DNA of 11,985 nt from Actinomycetota bacterium (GTDB lineage: Bacteria > Actinomycetota > Actinomycetes > Actinomycetales > Microbacteriaceae): positions 1-11,985 of the forward strand of contig WLFX01000016.1 of assembly GCA_009703545.1 (NCBI GenBank), given 5' to 3'. Position 1 is the stretch's first letter, and each line of letters starts with the position of its first letter. Below the pieces are notes generated by a model. It was not told the DNA's origin, searched no databases, and was given only the letters and a program-made list of their open reading frames with translations. This document shows, piece by piece, positions 8,479-11,985 of this stretch. The position numbers were made by a program, and so were the translations under genes.

Positions 8479-9370
8479 CCCCGCATCCCCGACACCCGTG
8501 AAGTCAACGGGTATGCATGTTGGTACTATCAGAGCCGGTGTGGCGAAGAAGGATCCGATACTCATCGCTGACGGGGTTCGTCGTCAGTTCGGTGGACTTG
8601 TCGCAGTTGACGTTGAGCATGTCGAAATCCCTAGGAACGCAATCACCGCCCTCATAGGTCCGAACGGCGCTGGAAAGACCACGTTCTTCAATCTCTTGAC
8701 CGGTTTCGACCAGCCAAACGAGGGAAAGTGGTCGTTCAACGGCAAGTCCCTCGCGGGTGTATCTGCATACAAGGTCGCGCGAATGGGCCTAATTCGCACC
8801 TTTCAGCTCACGAAGGCGCTAAGCCTTCTATCTGTAATGGACAATATGAAACTGGGCTCGCCTGACCAAAAAGGAGAAAAGCTTTGGGCAAGCTTTTTCC
8901 CTGTTCTTTGGAAAAAGAAAGAAATTGAGATTGAAACGCAAGCTTTGAATCTTCTCAAACGATTCAATCTCGACACGAAACAAAGTGAATATGCCGCGTC
9001 TCTGTCTGGTGGACAACGTAAACTCCTCGAAATGGCGCGAGCATTAATGTCAAAACCCGAGTTGGTTATGCTCGACGAGCCGATGGCAGGGGTGAATCCC
9101 GCACTTACACAGTCATTATTAGAGCACATTCTGAATCTGAAGTCGGCTGGAATGACGGTACTATTCGTCGAGCACGACATGCACATGGTTCGACACATCG
9201 CGGATTGGGTCATCGTGATGGCGGAAGGCAAGGTTGTCGCGGAAGGACCACCAGGTGAAGTCATGAAGAATCCGGCGGTAATTGATGCCTACCTTGGAAG
9301 CCATCAGGAAATTGATCTCGGGACGATAACCGGCCGGATTTCAATTCCGAAGTCGGGCAAGGAGAAATAA
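8468..9370 (+). CDS. livG: Branched-chain amino acid type ABC ATPase LivG
   Basis: This 300-residue cytoplasmic ATPase subunit has Walker A GPNGAGKTT (64-72), Q-loop Gln113 in RTFQLTKALSLL, signature LSGGQ (179-183), Walker B LVMLDEP (199-205) followed by MAGVNP, and the H-loop VEHD (His236). The MAGVNP stretch and the RTFQ region are typical of LivG. The start is TTG 8468-8470, overlapping the end of livM by 11 nt; AAGGAG (8455-8460) sits 7 nt upstream and supports it. An ATG at 8513 would remove 15 residues but has no ribosome site. About 30 residues precede the ABC core, longer than a minimal LivG. It ends at TAA 9368-9370, sharing one base with the livF ATG. Confidence 0.95.
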   Translation: MSSNPASPTPVKSTGMHVGTIRAGVAKKDPILIADGVRRQFGGLVAVDVEHVEIPRNAITALIGPNGAGKTTFFNLLTGFDQPNEGKWSFNGKSLAGVSAYKVARMGLIRTFQLTKALSLLSVMDNMKLGSPDQKGEKLWASFFPVLWKKKEIEIETQALNLLKRFNLDTKQSEYAASLSGGQRKLLEMARALMSKPELVMLDEPMAGVNPALTQSLLEHILNLKSAGMTVLFVEHDMHMVRHIADWVIVMAEGKVVAEGPPGEVMKNPAVIDAYLGSHQEIDLGTITGRISIPKSGKEK

Positions 9371-10104
9371 TGCCTAAAGTCGCAATTCAGCCAGTTGTTG
9401 AAGTCAATAATTTGTATGCCGGTTACCTACCTGGCATAAACATCATGAATGGTGCAAATCTGTATGCCAATAATGGTGAACTAATTGGCATTATCGGTCC
9501 GAATGGCGCAGGTAAATCAACACTCGTAAAGTCGATTTTTGGAATGGTGAAGGTGCGTGACGGTGAGATACGACTAAACGGAGAGGACATCACCGGCCTT
9601 CAATCAAACCAGCTCGTTTCACTTGGGGTTGGCTTCGTGCCTCAGTCAAATAATGTCTTCCCAAGTTTGACCATCGAAGAAAACCTTCAAATGGGTTTGT
9701 ATCAGAAGCCCAAACAGTATGAGGAGAGGCTCGGTTTCGTAATCGAGATTTTTTCTGACCTTGGAAAGCGACTCAAACAGCGCGCAGGCACGTTATCTGG
9801 TGGCGAACGACAGATGGTCGCTATGAGCCGTGCGCTGATGATGGATCCAGCTGTGCTTCTATTGGATGAGCCCAGCGCCGGGCTTTCGCCCGCGCGTCAA
9901 GACGAGGCGTTCATTCGCGTCTCCGAAATCAACAAGGCTGGCGTAACGATCATCATGGTCGAGCAGAACGCCCGCCGCTGCCTCCAAATCTGTGACCGAG
10001 GTTACGTTCTCGATCAAGGCAAAGACGCCTACACGGGCACCGGGCGTGACCTTTTGAATGATCCAAAAGTGATTTCGCTTTACTTGGGAACTCTGGGCGA
10101 ATAG
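9370..10104 (+). CDS. livF: Branched-chain amino acid type ABC ATPase LivF
   Basis: This is the second ATPase subunit (244 residues), the expected partner of LivG. Motifs are Walker A GPNGAGKST (43-51), Q-loop in FVPQSNNVFPSLT (Gln92), signature LSGGE (142-146), Walker B VLLLDEP (162-168) followed by SAGLSP, and VEQN (197-200) in place of a His H-loop, which is normal for LivF. The N-terminal LYAGY-type segment and the length fit the family. ATG 9370-9372 overlaps the livG stop by one base (TAATG), with AAGGAG (9359-9364) 5 nt upstream. It is the last gene of the livHMGF operon and the hairpin at 10208-10255 lies downstream. Confidence 0.96.
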   Translation: MPKVAIQPVVEVNNLYAGYLPGINIMNGANLYANNGELIGIIGPNGAGKSTLVKSIFGMVKVRDGEIRLNGEDITGLQSNQLVSLGVGFVPQSNNVFPSLTIEENLQMGLYQKPKQYEERLGFVIEIFSDLGKRLKQRAGTLSGGERQMVAMSRALMMDPAVLLLDEPSAGLSPARQDEAFIRVSEINKAGVTIIMVEQNARRCLQICDRGYVLDQGKDAYTGTGRDLLNDPKVISLYLGTLGE

Positions 10105-10207
10105 CGCCCGGTTCAACGGTAAACCTCTACAGATTGAGTCGCAGCTTGACTAATTTGTCGTGACTAAACGATTGATGGGTCTGGGAAAACTGATACCCGC
10201 TTAGACA

Positions 10208-10255
10208 ACACGAAAGCGTGGCCCCGAGATTCCTCTCGGGGCCACGCATTCGTGT
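10208..10255. terminator. Large hairpin between convergent livF and substrate-binding protein genes
   Basis: A perfect 14-bp stem, GCGTGGCCCCGAGA (10216-10229) with TCTCGGGGCCACGC (10234-10247), closes a TTCC loop. After one A-A mismatch it extends by 7 more pairs, ACACGAA (10208-10214) with TTCGTGT (10249-10255). There is no long T run on either strand. Its position between two convergent stop codons (10104 and 10267) and its symmetry suit a bidirectional terminator for both transcripts. Confidence 0.8.
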
Positions 10256-10266
10256 TTGGTGGTGAA

Positions 10267-11613
10267 TTATCCGTAGAAAGGTACTGCTACGTTGTCCTCA
10301 CCGTACTGGTAGATCCCGATTTCTGCTTCCGTGGGGTCACCATTTTCATCGAAGGAAATCGGCCCCGACACACCGTCATAGTCCGCCTGACCGCCATCAT
10401 TAATGATGTCAGCACATTCGGCAAATGAGGTGCACTTGGTTCCACCTTCAACTCCTCCGGAAACCTCTTGGAGCTTCGACGCGATGTCAGCACCTTCGGT
10501 AGAACGTGCCTCAAGCGATGCCAGAGCAATCAGTACGACAGCATCGTAGGCCTCAGGACCATATGCGTAAACTTCAGCTAGGTCTTCGTTCCCGAGGGAT
10601 ACCCAGTTGTCGTTCATGCGAGTCGTGAAGTCCGCGATAGTCGTGATATCCAAGCCTGGCAAGGTTCCTTTGGCGCCAGTAAGAAGCCCTGGTTCAAAGT
10701 CTTCCGAGTAGTTGGCAAGGTTACCATCCACAAAGTAGACTTTTTCGGCAGGGAATCCGCCTCCGATGAGCTCCGGAGCAATCGTCTTTACCTCTTCAAA
10801 TGTGATGAGGACAATCGCATCGGGTGCTGCAGCTGTTACAGAGGAGATTTGAGCGTCAAAGCTCGTGTCTCCGGTGTTGTACATCGGGGCAGCTACGACT
10901 GTTCCACCAGCAGCTGTGAATGCCTCACATGTGAATCGAGCAAGTCCTGTTCCATATGAGTCGTTGAGAACAATCATGCCGAGCGTTTCGATCCCATCTG
11001 AAGCGATCAGATTTCCAAGAACCTCACCCTGGAGGACATCCGAAGGAGCCGTGCGGAAGTACAACCCGTTGTCGGCGTAGTTCGAAAGCGCTGCTGAGGT
11101 GTTCGCAGGCGAGAACTGGATAACTCCAGCACCCGTAACTTGGTCAATGAACTGTAGTGACGTTCCAGACGATGCGGCACCAATGACGGCCGAAACTCCC
11201 GCATCAAGGATTCGAGGAATTTCGGTCTCGTACGCCTTGTTATCCGTGTCGCCTGAGTCGCCCCAGACGGCGTCGATCGTAATTCCCTTCTTCGCACTGT
11301 TTACTTCCGCAATGCCGAGCGAAACACCGGCTTCTTCGGGCGGACCGAGGAACGCGAGGTTTCCAGTTTGAGGAAGCGCAGTTCCAATTTTCAACTCGAT
11401 TTCCGAGCCATCAGGAACCGTGTTCCCGGTAGGTTCGGCAGAAGTGGTACCTGTTCCCCCAGCTTCAGGTGCCGCGAATGTCTCACAATCGATAGCGGCA
11501 GCACTAGTACTAGCACAACCACTGACTGAAAACACCGAGACACCAAGCAGGACGGATGCAAGGATTGCACCAGATACCTTCTGGGAGGCCGAGGCCTTCG
11601 CAAATGCGCCCAT
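10267..11613 (-). CDS. ABC transporter substrate-binding lipoprotein, LivJ/LivK type
   Basis: This 448-residue periplasmic-binding-fold protein (type I, Leu/Ile/Val-binding family) is anchored outside the cell by lipid and feeds the LivHMGF importer. The N-terminus has a basic start, a hydrophobic stretch (13-29) and lipobox VSGC with Cys33, followed by a Ser/Ala/Thr/Gly-rich linker to about residue 70. The folded part opens with ELKIGTALPQTGNLAFLG and shows AVIGAASSGTSLQFIDQV and SPANTSAALS near the expected ligand site, ending with DGVSGPISFDENGDPTEAEI, common in actinobacterial members. The start is ATG 11611-11613 with AAGGAG 4 nt upstream; the frame is open to 11727 but that extension covers the promoter. 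The gene is convergent to livHMGF and separately transcribed. Ligand identity cannot be read from the sequence. Confidence 0.93.
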   Translation of the reverse strand: MGAFAKASASQKVSGAILASVLLGVSVFSVSGCASTSAAAIDCETFAAPEAGGTGTTSAEPTGNTVPDGSEIELKIGTALPQTGNLAFLGPPEEAGVSLGIAEVNSAKKGITIDAVWGDSGDTDNKAYETEIPRILDAGVSAVIGAASSGTSLQFIDQVTGAGVIQFSPANTSAALSNYADNGLYFRTAPSDVLQGEVLGNLIASDGIETLGMIVLNDSYGTGLARFTCEAFTAAGGTVVAAPMYNTGDTSFDAQISSVTAAAPDAIVLITFEEVKTIAPELIGGGFPAEKVYFVDGNLANYSEDFEPGLLTGAKGTLPGLDITTIADFTTRMNDNWVSLGNEDLAEVYAYGPEAYDAVVLIALASLEARSTEGADIASKLQEVSGGVEGGTKCTSFAECADIINDGGQADYDGVSGPISFDENGDPTEAEIGIYQYGEDNVAVPFYG

Positions 11614-11669
11614 TTTTCTCCTTGGTTTTTCGATGGTACGACGAATCGAATGATCCGCCGCTCCCGTAA

Positions 11670-11698
11670 ACACTATCAACTCATCGGGGCTAACACAA
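11670..11698 (-). promoter_or_regulatory. Candidate promoter of the substrate-binding protein gene
   Basis: On the minus strand, TTGTGT (11693-11698) and TAGTGT (11670-11675) are separated by 17 bp, a fair sigma-70-like spacing and fit. The implied leader is about 50 nt and ends in the ribosome site AAGGAG just before ATG 11611-11613. A separate promoter lets the binding protein be made at a level different from the permease and ATPases. Confidence 0.45.
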
Positions 11699-11763
11699 GA
11701 TTCGCTGCGGGCAGCGCCTAAACCCATACAATTCTGGCTAGCCGCGCCCCGTACACATGGATT

Positions 11764-11985
11764 TCAGGCGGTACGACGCCGATTTCGCTGTGCCATGTCA
11801 ATCATGAGCGCGAGCAAACCAACCCACACGAGCGCAAAACCAACAAGGCGGATGGGGGGCATGGGCTCGTGCATGACAAAAACCCCGATGGTGAACTGCA
11901 ACGTCGGTGCCACGTACTGCATAAATCCCATCCACGACAGTGGGACGCGTGATGATGCAAACCCGAAGAGCAACAGCGGGATTGC
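11764..11985 (-). CDS. RarD/EamA-type permease, C-terminal part
   Basis: The frame enters from the right edge and ends at TGA 11764-11766, giving 73 residues (AIPLLLFGFASSRVPLSWMG onward). It contains two hydrophobic helices, with MQYVAPTLQFTIGVFVMHEPMPP between and within them, then GFALVWVGLLALMID and a basic tail QRNRRRTA. The LQF-IGV-EPMPP-GFALVW pattern is typical of RarD, a ten-helix member of the drug/metabolite transporter (EamA) superfamily whose substrate is unclear. The N-terminal part is outside the window. It reads in the same direction as the downstream substrate-binding protein gene, 150 nt away. Confidence 0.85.
   Translation of the reverse strand, partial: AIPLLLFGFASSRVPLSWMGFMQYVAPTLQFTIGVFVMHEPMPPIRLVGFALVWVGLLALMIDMAQRNRRRTA

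Noticed and set aside
10129-10160. Imperfect inverted repeat AGTC-GCAGCTT-GACT after livF
   Set aside because: Only 4 pairs plus a bulged extension; the much stronger hairpin at 10208-10255 explains termination.
11703-11716. Small palindrome CGCTG-CGGG-CAGCG downstream of the RarD-like gene
   Set aside because: A 5-bp stem with no T run is too weak to call a terminator, and no regulator partner is evident to call it an operator.
11614-11727. 38-codon N-terminal extension of the substrate-binding protein
   Set aside because: It would cover the candidate promoter and ribosome site and put a long polar stretch before the lipoprotein signal peptide.

Overview
The window looks like chromosomal DNA from a member of the Actinomycetota, probably in or near the Microbacteriaceae. 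The basis is gene content: a guaB-guaB3-SURF1-DUF3817-guaA cluster, a lipoprotein-type substrate-binding protein, a Bax-inhibitor-1-like protein and a RarD-like permease, with moderate GC and tight gene packing. The taxon is an inference; no rRNA is present.

Left edge (1-682): the last 68 codons of a Bax inhibitor-1/YccA-type membrane protein end at 207 and are followed by a strong bidirectional terminator (222-250). A perfect 46-bp direct repeat follows (248-293 and 637-682). The right copy is the true 3' end of guaA; the left copy is a displaced duplicate of that 3' end. Between them lie 343 bp holding one small membrane-protein ORF (315-587, minus strand). This has the layout of a site-specific integration into the 3' end of guaA, reduced to a single small gene and lacking any integrase.

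Guanine nucleotide operon (641-5968, minus strand): guaB (IMP dehydrogenase), guaB3 (IMPDH-like paralogue without CBS domains or catalytic Cys), a SURF1-family protein, a DUF3817 membrane protein and guaA (GMP synthase). Gaps are 9, 10 and 9 nt, and guaA overlaps the gene before it by 4 nt. GuaB makes XMP from IMP and GuaA aminates it to GMP; SURF1 belongs to cytochrome oxidase biogenesis and travels with the operon.

Branched-chain amino acid type ABC transporter (6168-11613): after a 199-bp divergent intergenic region, livH, livM, livG and livF run on the plus strand with 4-nt, overlapping and 1-nt-overlapping junctions. LivH carries a signal peptide and a roughly 100-residue predicted beta-sandwich domain in front of its permease core. 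A convergent lipoprotein substrate-binding protein gene (10267-11613, minus) has its own promoter and is separated from livF by a large perfect hairpin. The livH-livF DNA is visibly more AT-rich than the gua operon.

Right edge (11764-11985, minus): the C-terminal 73 residues of a RarD/EamA-type permease.

The observations most worth a second look are the minimal guaA 3'-end insertion with its small four-cysteine membrane protein, and the extracellular domain fused to LivH.
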